Of a stretch of 64,000 nucleotides of DNA, positions 55,139-64,000 are shown in pieces. The stretch is taken from NCBI GenBank assembly GCA_037447655.1, contig JBBHKE010002251.1:1-64000 (forward strand), written 5' to 3'. The translations under genes and the position numbers were made by a program. The stretch is from Zygnema cylindricum. Lineage: Eukaryota > Streptophyta > Zygnematophyceae > Zygnematales > Zygnemataceae. The stretch's first letter is position 1. Every line of letters begins with the position of its first letter. A model generated the notes under the pieces. The model did no database searches. It saw only the letters and a list, made by a program, of their open reading frames with translations, and was not told the DNA's origin.

Positions 55139-58100
55139 TTAATGAGGGTTCAAGCCCGTAGGCAATCGTCCATGGCCAATAATAGCATCGGCATAAACGT
55201 TCGCACAGAACGATTTTAGTTGAGGCAAATTTGCCAGTGTTTGAATATAAAGGTTGTCCTGGGGAAGGTCTAAAAGGGAACTACCAACGCTTGCGATTGG
55301 AGGAAGAAGCTTGGCCAGGTGAATGCCTCTCTCTGCACTCCCTCCAAAGGTACTTCTCAACTCCTCCACCACACCGTCTGTCACCACATCCAAGGCTGTC
55401 GAGAGCACATAATGGAACTCCTCACTGCAGTAAACAACAGTCAAATATTAAACACTTTCACCTATATCCACATTATTTATAATATTGAAGGCAAGGCAAC
55501 AACGCTGAGGCATAACAGAGGCAGTAACATTCGCCGGTTACAATTTGAACACGAGGCAACATAAAGCAAAAGACAGAGCGTTAAAAACATATCGAAGTCA
55601 ACATGGTTTGCAGGATAACTATCAGCAGTGACCGAGAAAAACAGTTATGGAGAAAAGCACAAGTGCCTTTGAAGTCAAAATCTCTTTGGAGTAACTTACC
55701 TGGTCAGTACTGCCCTGGTCTCATCCAAAAGATGGTTTAACATCTCCTAAGCACAAGTACCCTTCAAGTAAAAAACTCTTTTAAGTAAGTTACCTTGTCA
55801 GTACTGCCCTGGTCTCGTCCATAAGATGGTTCAACATCTCCTCTTCCTCCTCAGAAGTCACATTTTCTGTATGGGATTGGGCGGCATCGGCTGCCGAAGA
55901 TGCCGCTGCGAGATCTTCCGGCAATATATTGTCCTCAGGAAGAACATATGCTTGCCATACAGATCCCTTTCTGTCAAACGCCTCTCTTATCGCATTCAGA
56001 AGGTCCCTCAGTTGTTCCAATGTATATAACTCTTTCAGTGGTTTGCTGCAAAAACCGCACTGATCATTAATCACAATGGTATCTTTTCATCGTCCATGTG
56101 CTAATTTGGATTTCCAAAAAGTTAATGCCTCTCTATCACATTCAAAAGGTCCCTCAGTTGTTTCAATGTATAGAACTCTTTCAGCAGTTTACTGAAAAAT
56201 GAACAACCCACCTAAAAGTTTAAAATCTTTCTATCCGGTTAACATGGGAATAAAAAATACATGTAGTGTGTCGATGTAAGTTTGCAGATGTAAGGAAAGT
56301 CAACCATTTTATGACAGTTGACATAACAACAATATTTAACAGCCCTGCGAGACCAAACATAACAAACCAAACAAGGACACGACTGGGACATTCACATTTT
56401 TTAAAACATGAAAGGATTTACGCGCATTCCATGTCATGCCAGGTGGAATAATGTTCGAACACAACTTTCGGATTGCTTCTAATCTATGAGCTTCGCTTGC
56501 GGATTCTTATAAATAACTGCAGAGCTCTTCAAACAATAACAATAAATACCAAAGGTGATTTGTCTTCCTTGCAACATGTCCATTCAAGCAAATTGCCAAT
56601 AGATTTGCATGACAGACCTTTATCCATTCACGCGCAATAATCAGCTACACTGAATCAATATTAACGTTAATAACACTATTTCCATCCCGGTTTTTCTTTG
56701 GCCTTTGAGCATAAAATAACGTTAATAATACTATTTGCTCTTTTCTTAACACTAATATGGTAGCTGTCCAAAGTCGTCCTCATTGCTCTAATATCACTAT
56801 AGCAAACCCCACGCAATATATTTCTTAACGCTTATAACGATTCACAGTGTAGCTTCTAGAAAAACAGGAAGCTTCTCTCACCCTGAACATTCTGTAGAGC
56901 GACTGTGCTGCAACAGAACGTAAACCTCATTTCAAACCCGAAATGTAAGAGCACTTAAGCCCCATTTCAAAGCAATTCCCTTGCTAGATATTTGTCTGAG
57001 GGTCCATGGAATTTAAAGAAGAGGATTAATGAGCCTTTTTCCATGTCGACATCCAGCACATAAGTAATGCCACTCAGAGTCTAAAAACTGACCTTTTTCT
57101 CAGAGGGCCTTTTGCCATCATCATCTCGTTAGCATTTAAGATGTTAACGACAACATTCTAGATGCAAGGCTTCACTAATTTCAGGTGGCTTTTTTGCCTG
57201 AAGGAGAAGGGCTGAAACGCTTTTGAGGCAAGTGGGCAAGAAAAAAAAAAACTCACTTTTGCACAACACCCCGAACCACTTGGTGACAGTCGGCAATGAG
57301 GGCGTCCAAACCTCGGTGTGGCAAGTAATCGGCAAATGCAATGAACTTGTGTTGTGTGCCTTTTGTTAATGGTTTATGCCCCAACTGCTTGAAGCCCACA
57401 ACAAAACAACAGCCCCTTGCCTTTGGATCAGCCTCGGACAGCTCCAGCAGTCTTCTCCGTGAACTAAATACCAACCAAACACCCTCCAGCAACCCATTGC
57501 TTCATTCAATATTAATCTCGTTTGCAACAGAATTTAGTTTGTCTAGCCACCTTGTTCTGATTTGGCATGCCTTGCCCTGCTGATGTCTGTGCTGTATCGA
57601 TATAAACCCTCCGCCCGAGTATGTTGAGCTGCGTTCGCACGAAAAGATTCAACAAACTTACTCCCCACATTGCACAAAAAGTGCGAGTAAAACCTGAAGG
57701 CAGAAATTGCAACAACCCAAAATACAGCCTCCCTCACTTCAATCAGCTAATGAATGCACCTTATGACAAGCAATGGAAGTTCGAGAAAGAATGGCCAGAC
57801 CACACAGATGTACACTAACAATACGGAATGGAAAGAAACAACATAAGAGTTAAGAAGTTTTGAAACACAGAAGTTGTTCTAGCATGCCAGGTCAGTATGC
57901 ATTGACCATAGCGAGCAGTCCATGCTGTAGCATAGAGAACATTTTATTTTATTTTGTATCTCAATTTTTTGTTTATCCATGTAGAAGCAACTTTTGCGCC
58001 ATCGTAAAGTAAAATGGAAACACATGCAAAAAACTTACTTAAAACCTTGAGATCTTGCCATATCTGCATTTTCTCCATCCCTGTCAATGCTTGTTGTGAC

Positions 58101-59915
58101 TGCTTCCCTGCCATAAGCTTCTCTGTGAGGCTCGAAAGGTCAACAGCTTCAAAAAGGCGAGATTTGAGGTGAGGCAGAACCGAAGGAAGAGTAGTCAAGT
58201 CCGAAATTCTCTGGACACTTTCAAAATGACTCTGCAACCTAAACAGCCCAAGCAGAAGGAGTCAAGTGAGCATCCTTGTAATGATACATTTAAGTTACTG
58301 ATTACCTTAAGTTCACGTTAAAGTGCCTTCCTATATAGATCTGAAGATTCACAGCAAGTACCAAATTCTTTGAGCTTGCGCCTGCCTATTTAAATCTGAC
58401 AACAATACATATCGTCCATCCAAAAAAAGGGATACAGGGCCGTAAAATATCAGAAGGCAAATATATCAAAGAGCAATTATCAATCTACTAGTGACATCAA
58501 ACAAAACAAATTCAGATTGTTCTGTTCTGCTATGTTTCAACAGATAAAATGCCAATGCAGCCTGGCCGGTCATTTCAAAAAGAAAAAGAAAGTACTACCA
58601 TCCAAAATGACAAGGATGAACCCAACCTTAAAGTACATCGTTCTTTTTTGCAAAATTTGCTGATGGCAAACTAAAGTGTACCAGCATCCACTACCTATTG
58701 GGATGATACAAAGCATGACATACTTGACATATTTCCACCATGAATTCCATTAGTATGGTGTCAGGTATCTGCAAGTTCTTGAACATTATTCAGTGACAGA
58801 AAATGACCGATATTCGGGTAGTCCTTACAACCAATCGTACAAACCAACAAAATGGCTCTTTACAGGCGATATTAAGCAAATTATCACTGCAGATTTCCGA
58901 CTAAACAAAAAACAAGACATTATCTTGAATAACCAAATTAACAACACGGTAATAGATTAACATCAGACATAAAAGAAAGGCAACATTCGTAATTGAAAAC
59001 AACTTTCTGTTCTCCATTCTCTAATTTGAGACCAAACTCACTGGGCTTCTGCTCTTTCATCAGCTTCTTGCTGTTGCCTCCTTTTTTTCTCCTCTTCCAG
59101 TGCTGCATAGTAATTTTTCGCAACATAATAGGTTCCAATTCCCACTCCCACAACGCCAGCTGTCACCAATAAGGCTCGTCGACGTTTCCTTATCCAAGCC
59201 CTACGCACACACCCAAGTTATGAGGTAATTATTTGAGAACATCCCTCTCGTTGTCAACATTCAATAGATAGCATCATCTCTTGCTTCAAGCATGAAAAGA
59301 GGAGCTCGCAATGATCAACATGAGTAGTTGTAAAAATCTTTCCAGCAATACTCCAGAAACTGATGGTTGTGAGTAAAAAGGCCAAACCACTGCTGTCAGC
59401 TGTTACTTTGAATCATAATTTAAAGTTGTAGAAACACCATTCCTGGTCACTCCGTATTACGTGCGCATTCTACATGTTTTTTGTAAATAACATGCATATA
59501 ACATGGGGTGTCAGCATTTAGCGTTTCCATACTTTTAACTGTGCTTTAAATTCTATGTGAAAACAGAGGGCAACGCTGCCAAAATACACTGGAGGTTTTC
59601 AAAAAGACAGGCCTTGGAACAGAAAAAAGGGAAAAAAAAAGAAAAAGAAAGCACTCAGTATGACATTTAATGATATGTGGGCGTGAAAACGAGGAAGGTT
59701 GACGATTGAAAACACTTACGATGCACTACAATGAACATGAAAACAAAATCACCCGGAAAAACAGCGACAATAATGCGTCTTAAACGTATTCCATAGAGGA
59801 TTTAAAAAAAAAAAAAATCAATTGAAGAAAAGGAACAAGCCGATAAAAGAGGCGCGATGTACAACTACTATGAGCAGAATACTTACACCACATAGATAAA
59901 CCTACTGGGATGCAT
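55139..59915 (-). CDS. PEX3: Peroxisome biogenesis protein 3 (PEX3)
   Basis: PEX3 anchors in the peroxisomal membrane and docks PEX19 with its membrane-protein cargo. Seven exons (minus): 59915-59887, 59200-59042, 58238-58039, 57693-57551, 57483-57257, 56045-55794, 55424-55139. Lengths add to 1296 nt with every phase in agreement (431 aa). Residues 14-18 are RKRRR, followed by one membrane span (about 19-36), as in other PEX3. Conserved blocks: ISDLTTLPSVLP in exon 3, NILGRRVYIDTA (153-164) in exon 4, TQHKFIAFADYL in exon 5, HLAKLLP and LPQLKSFCANVYAD in exon 7. It is longer than the roughly 365 aa of Arabidopsis PEX3, partly from about 25 extra residues in early exon 5 and an Ala/Glu-rich stretch in exon 6. 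Exon 1 (nine codons) is the least certain; its donor GT/GTAAGT is strong. Confidence 0.9.
55700..55746 (-). pseudogene. Partial copy of PEX3 exon 6, 3' end, with intact splice signals
   Basis: Nearly identical to the last 47 nt of exon 6, bordered by an AG (cttag) on one side and the donor GTAAGT on the other. If spliced after exon 6 it would shift the frame to an early stop, so it can only serve as an alternative or be silent. Confidence 0.65.
56100..56190 (-). pseudogene. Partial copy of PEX3 exon 6, 5' end
   Basis: Resembles the first ~75 nt of exon 6 (plus-strand 'ttcaaaaggtccctcagttgtttcaatgtata' against 'ttcagaaggtccctcagttgttccaatgtata'). It lacks a matching acceptor and has substitutions. 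It lies in the intron upstream of exon 6. Confidence 0.65.
56646..56851. repeat. MITE, TACACCG-TIR family, inside PEX3 intron 5
   Basis: Left end TACACTGAATCAATATTAACG and right end CTTATAACGATTCACAGTGTA. Interior carries 'cgttaataacactatttcc' repeated. 206 bp. Confidence 0.65.
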
Positions 59916-60790
59916 GTAAACGAAGAAAAAAACAGAAACATCTAAAAAGAAACATGATTCATGCAGTTCCTTTATGACAATTGGTGTTTTACCTACCATT
60001 GCCCTAGTTTCAAAGTTCACGAGAGGCATTGGAAGCAGTTTTGCTAAAACGAAGAGCAATAATCTTATGGATATTATCAAACATTTAAAAAAAATAAAAC
60101 TTTCCATCTTCAGCAAGTTACTGCTGATTCAGAAGAAACAGCCTTGCGAAACATATACTCAGTCTTTAAACAAGCTAGGGCTGACGTCAACAGCTCTTGT
60201 AGGACGCGATAATCCTGCGGTAGGTGAATAATAAGATAAACGATAACCTGAATGAGAGAGAAGAAAAACAATTACTTGAAGTCATTGTAACACGACATGT
60301 GTAGTGGAGTCGTCATTGGGCCCGAATGAGCAATAATGACTCAACGGAACCAGATCTCAATTCGTTAGCAATTCTGGAGCTGAGATATTCTCGGCGCCCC
60401 TCGTAGGCTTTCCAGAATGAGGAACACATGCAGAGAAAGAAAAAAGGAAAAAAACAAGAAAAAGGAAAGAGAAGAATTCAAGTGAAGCTAGCCAAATTTG
60501 TTTTTTTAAGGGGCGTCTTATAACTAAAAAAATTAGGTTAACTATAACAAGCCTGTAAGGCTACTAGTTCAGAACTAAGCTTGAGAATTTTAATGTGACT
60601 ATGTGAGGAGAGCTTTAGAAACACAGTGCTGTTAGCCTGTAGCACGGCGAAAGGTACGCGTACTTTTTGAAAAAATCTACTTATAGCACGTGGCGTCGCG
60701 CATCCGGTGGTATTTCAAAGTTCAAACTTTCAATACCATTTTTGTGTGTTAAAAGTTAAAAGCCATGCTGTAGTACGGTGTAGTGTGGTA
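59916..60790. other. Upstream of PEX3: probable promoter/5' UTR, then intergenic
   Basis: No recognisable gene. Presumed PEX3 5' UTR and promoter lie in the first few hundred bases on the minus strand. A plus-strand frame at 59974-60231 overlaps this region and is not supported. Confidence 0.35.
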
Positions 60791-60885
60791 GACATGCAGT
60801 ACATTACAGTACTGTACTGTAATGTACTGTAATGTACTTTAATGTACTGTATCATGTGATAATGTACGGTAGAGTACTATAGCAC
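60791..60885. repeat. ~10-bp tandem repeat, TGTACTGTAA
   Basis: About seven imperfect units of TGTACTGTAA/TGTACTTTAA; each unit holds a TGTACA-like half palindrome. Confidence 0.75.
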
Positions 60886-61714
60886 GAATTAAAAGCCTCG
60901 CGGGATACTTGCATAAGTATCCTCTGGGAGGACTCGGGAAGACACATTTTGCGTATTTTACAATCTATCTAAAGATTTGGACCATAGTTGTTCAATTCGT
61001 GCGATTTTTTCCTTTTTCCCGATTTTTACGTAGCATTCGTCGATTCTATACTTTTCGTAAATTTCGTTTAGTTTTCTCTGTACGGCATACCAAAATGTAC
61101 GGAAATTGTCCCCTTACCCCGAAAAAATACTACAAAAAATCTAAAACGTAGGAAAAACATACGAAAATGTACGAAACTATACGGAAAGTGAACCATAATA
61201 AATTGAAAATAATAAACGTACGTACAATGTAGGGCAGCTGTACTGATATATACGGTATTGTAAACAATGTACAAAAATGTACCCTAAAACTGCAAAATCT
61301 CCCGCCAAATAACCCTAGAAAGTACAGAAATACACGGACACTGTACGTAAGTGTACGAAGACTCTAATGCAGTATAACATAAGCATACGGAAATGTACTA
61401 GAATGTACCCTAATAGCCTTGAAATCATACGTCAAAAGTACAGAGACAGTACCTAAATGTACGAAAAATAGACGACAGCTGTCCTTAAATTAAAGCAAGT
61501 GTACAAAAATGTACCCTTAAAACCCTAAAACCCCCCCTCTTAAATAACCCTAAAAGTACTAATATATACGGACACACTACGTAAATGTACAAAAATGTAT
61601 GGGTACATAGTCGAGTATGCATTTTAACGATTTTCAAAAATCAAAAAATGCAAATCGTACTTATTATTTGCGCGTTTGTTTCTTGCGTAATATGCGATTT
61701 GAACATCTATGAAG
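60886..61714. repeat. Low-complexity TGTACGGAAA / AATGTACC island
   Basis: Dense, irregular repetition of 'aaaatgtaccctaa', 'tgtacgaaa', 'tacggaca' and 'cgtaagtgtacg' over about 600 bp. No gene. The same words are scattered in other intergenic parts of this window. Confidence 0.55.
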
Positions 61715-62166
61715 CAGAGGTCGCAAACGGTCAACCGAAATCGTGACGGACCGTCAACTGACCGCCCGCGTCGGATCCGGAACGGATTCGGTTGCCAAAT
61801 TTGGGGGGCCAGGCGGATTAGGCGGTTGATTCACAGAAAAAAAAAAAGTAGGTTACGGTCGTGTGAGCAAAAAATGAAAATTTTGTCCTGTCTAGACAAT
61901 CTAACATTATTGTACTTTGTACTCTTGTTATCATGGAAGGTATACGGGAGATGTGCCACTAATTTTGTACTTATTCGGGTACGGGCGGGTAAGGATAGTC
62001 GCGAGAAATTGAGTTTCGATTAACTTTTATTTTCGTAAACGCGTTTTGGTTAACGGTTAACAATTTTGGAGCGTGACATAACTTGGTCGGGCGTCGGGTA
62101 CTCGGATTTTGAAAAAAAAAACGGTCGGTTTCGGTTATCTAAAAGTTTGACTTTTTGCGACCTCTG
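61715..62166. repeat. hAT-like MITE (CAGAGGTCGCAAA TIR) with perfect 8-bp TSD
   Basis: Ends CAGAGGTCGCAAA and TTTGCGACCTCTG are inverted; flanks CTATGAAG at 61707-61714 and 62167-62174 are a perfect 8-bp duplication. 452 bp. Interior words 'cggatccggaacggattcgg' and 'cgggtacgggcgggt' relate it to 2019-2192. No transposase. Confidence 0.88.
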
Positions 62167-62174
62167 CTATGAAG

Positions 62175-62756
62175 ACATACTATCCAAGTAAACGTATCCG
62201 TACAATTACTGAAACGCCTAATGGAAGTCCGCCTTTTAAGTATTTGTGAAGCCAAAGATCCCGTCTGAAAAAAATATCCTCCTATCGGTACCATAGAAAT
62301 TGTCATTCGGACAGCTAAGATTTACTCCATAATTTTGGTGAAGTATTGGCTACGAGATTTTTTGGCGGAAACGTACACGTTTGCATTTTTTCACAGCTTC
62401 CTTTCTATTGGTTGCCTTAACCTTTCTCCCCATTTTGGTGGTGCGAAGGCTTTATGTTCTAATATTGAAAGCCGTCAAAATTTTACAAGCGTACAATTTG
62501 AATGTAGACTGCGCAAGCCTTTGTCAAACATTTTTCCAGCGTATAATCAGGATGCACAATTTGCACCAACTTATTATTGTTTAGATGAGATGTGCTAATC
62601 ATGGTATAGATTGTGTTGCATCTTTAATTGGTGTTTTCTGTTTACAATGTATAATGTTTATTTCGTTCGTAAACCCTGGTACCCGTGTCCGTTCCAACGA
62701 GGAATTTGGTTTCGATAAGACTGTGTCTTTGTCTTTTAAGGGTTTGTCTAGTAACG
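62175..62756. other. Intergenic, no gene supported
   Basis: A plus-strand open frame of 87 codons (62335-62598) has no recognisable family or splice context. Confidence 0.4.
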
Positions 62757-62942
62757 TACGCCGCTAGTCGTTATTAGTGTTAATGAGAAATTAGAATTAA
62801 CAATACTAATTTAGTGCAAGGTGACGTGGCAAATTGTAATCCACGCCCTTTAATAATGTTGTTAACTCTATTTTGTGATTTTTGGTAAAAAAAAGTCGCG
62901 ACCAAATTAGTGTTAATAACACTAATAACGATTAGCGGTGTA
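62757..62942. repeat. MITE, TACACCG-TIR family, subfamily II
   Basis: TACGCCGCTAGTCGTTATTA at the left, CTAATAACGATTAGCGGTGTA at the right. Interior matches 2731-2915 ('gaaattagaattaacaatac', 'tttagtgcaaggtg', 'tattttgtgatttttgg'). Confidence 0.75.
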
Positions 62943-62966
62943 GACTTGTATTTGACGTCTATGAGG

Positions 62967-63161
62967 TACACTGTGTATCGTTATTAGCTTTTTTTTTTTT
63001 CACCACGTAAAATGTCTTTTCTTTGTACACATATGTCTGATTTTCAGATGGAGACCGCCAACGGAAGGTGAGAATCTTGCCTTTCAATCGCAATCGTCAG
63101 ATCCATAATCAGACAAATGTGTAAGGATAAAATATGTTATAAGAGAGCGATACACGGTGTA
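62967..63161. repeat. MITE, TACACCG-TIR family, subfamily I
   Basis: TACACTGTGTATCGTTATTA at the left and GCGATACACGGTGTA at the right. Interior matches 2204-2421 ('aatgtcttttctttgtacac', 'caatcgcaatcgtcagatcc'). A deletion removed part of the right arm. Confidence 0.75.
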
Positions 63162-63301
63162 GTTGAGAACGTCGTGCGACCGATGGTCGTTGTACGTTAA
63201 TATTAATCGAGAGCACACATCAACTCTGTGTATATATATATTTTTTTAATACTTCCACTGAGGTGAGGTGAGCTTTACTTGTATTTGATCCTATCGGAAT
63301 C

Positions 63302-63522
63302 TACACCGCGAATCGCAATTACTGTTAATGTTTTTTTTGCCACTTAATACATCTTATTTCCGTACACACTTGACGGATTGTAGATCTGACGGTGGCGTTT
63401 TAAAGGTAAGATTTCCAACTTCCGATTGGCGGTCTCCATGTGAAAATCGAACAAGTGTGTACGGAGAAAAGATGTTTTAAGTGGCGAAAAAATTATTAAC
63501 ACTAATAACGATACACTGTGTA
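63302..63522. repeat. MITE, TACACCG-TIR family, subfamily I (inverted core)
   Basis: TACACCGCGAATCGCAATTA at the left, ACTAATAACGATACACTGTGTA at the right, with arms 'gccacttaatacatcttatt' / 'agaaaagatgttttaagtggc'. The core is in the opposite orientation to 2204-2421, in the same orientation as 1133-1353. Third copy within 770 bp. Confidence 0.75.
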
Positions 63523-63716
63523 CTTTTACTTCTACCTCCACCTCCACCTCCACCTCTTCATTTACCTCTACCATAATCTTCAGGTCAATTTTTTCTTTTC
63601 TACTTACTTTCACACTCTTAAATTGACAAAAGGAAGTGAGAGAATCCTAGAATCCTAGAATGTTAAGATTCCTAGAATCGGGGGATAGAATGGACGATCC
63701 CAATAAAGGGATTGAT
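63523..63716. other. Short repeats (CCTCCA, CCTAGAAT)
   Basis: Includes a (CCACCT)n run at 63535-63560 and three 'cctagaat' words at 63645-63680. No gene. Confidence 0.5.
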
Positions 63717-63788
63717 GAGCCGGCCAGGATTTGAACTTGGGACCTTTCACTTTAGCTGTGAATGTACTAACCACTGTACCACCAGCTC
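63717..63788 (-). tRNA. tRNA-like cloverleaf, anticodon CTA (pseudo-tRNA or SINE head)
   Basis: The 72-nt minus strand folds completely. A 7-bp acceptor stem GAGCTGG/CCGGCTC (one G-T), D stem GTAC/GTAC with loop AGTGGTTA, anticodon stem TTCAC/GTGAA with loop AGCTAAA, a 5-nt variable loop, and a T arm CCAAG/CCTGG (one mismatch) with loop TTCAAAT. The A-box-like TGGTACAGTGGTTAG and B-box-like AGTTCAAATCC are present. The anticodon position reads CTA, which would decode the amber stop UAG. Position 33 is G instead of the near-universal U, and no T-run terminator follows, so a pseudo-tRNA or tRNA-derived SINE head is more likely than a working gene. Confidence 0.5.
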
Positions 63789-64000
63789 AGATGTTACTCT
63801 GGTGGGTCCAATTTTATATAGGTTTTAGTGTGGATATTACCACAATTTTGGGTATCGAGCGGTACACTTTTCGTACGTCAACACCCTCCCTCGAAGGGTA
63901 GCCGGTCAAATGGCTGAAGAGATTGAAGGGGAAATTTTGGGGGAAGAGGTTCCTAGAGGGTGAGGGAGGGAAACTCTGATAATGGAGGAAGAGCGGAAGG
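63789..64000. other. Window end, no gene recognised
   Basis: Includes 'caacaccctccctcgaaggg' near 63880-63900, a phrase that could belong to a retroelement end continuing beyond the window. Not assigned. Confidence 0.3.

Noticed and set aside
60791-60885. Telomere-like or regulatory decamer array
   Set aside because: The unit TGTACTGTAA is unlike plant telomere repeat TTTAGGG; treated as a simple tandem repeat only.

Overview
The window looks like nuclear DNA of a land plant, probably not a flowering plant. Its genes have introns with GT/AG borders, U/C-rich acceptors and AT-rich introns. The genes are a MurB-like enzyme of the (plastid) peptidoglycan pathway, a plant-type PEX3 peroxin, and a small SMP-family LEA protein. 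MurB with a transit-like leader fits lineages that keep plastid peptidoglycan (mosses, lycophytes, some gymnosperms, streptophyte algae). I cannot name the species.

Four gene models are supported. (1) Minus strand, 3599-9859: a three-exon gene for an unrecognised protein of about 1690 aa with an N-terminal coiled coil, long disordered acidic/serine-rich stretches, a poly-Gly run and an aromatic-rich block near the exon 2/3 junction. (2) Minus strand, 20501-22569: three exons of murB covering the transit peptide and both FAD-binding regions; the C-terminal substrate domain was not found. (3) Plus strand, 51531-52854: a three-exon SMP/LEA gene with ABRE and RY motifs upstream. Its promoter is duplicated at about 45430-45793 and that copy runs straight into a 10-N assembly gap. 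(4) Minus strand, 55139-59915: a seven-exon PEX3 gene whose exon phases all agree (431 aa). Exon 6 is flanked on both sides by partial copies of itself.

The rest is mostly transposable elements. Three Ty1/copia lineages are present: a near-complete young element (34175-39624, 480-bp LTRs differing at about 13 sites, TSD TCCAG), an old element (25991-32021), and minus-strand fragments (24381-25990 and 40824-44830). Solo LTRs lie at 12945-13880 and 46161-47046. The two elements with a visible 5' end carry a primer-binding site matching the anticodon stem-loop of initiator tRNA-Met (GGTTATGGG...), as in Drosophila copia and yeast Ty5. In both, the gag start codon lies inside the LTR, so the PBS is translated.

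Around them are several families of non-autonomous DNA transposons: a TA-flanked MITE family with TIR TACACCG..., PIF/Harbinger-like elements with TIR GGGT....TTCCAT and 3-bp TSDs, and hAT-like MITEs with perfect 8-bp TSDs. There is also a ~49-bp tandem repeat, several microsatellites, and a tRNA-like cloverleaf with a CTA anticodon. No rRNA gene, CRISPR array or bacterial operon structure is present.
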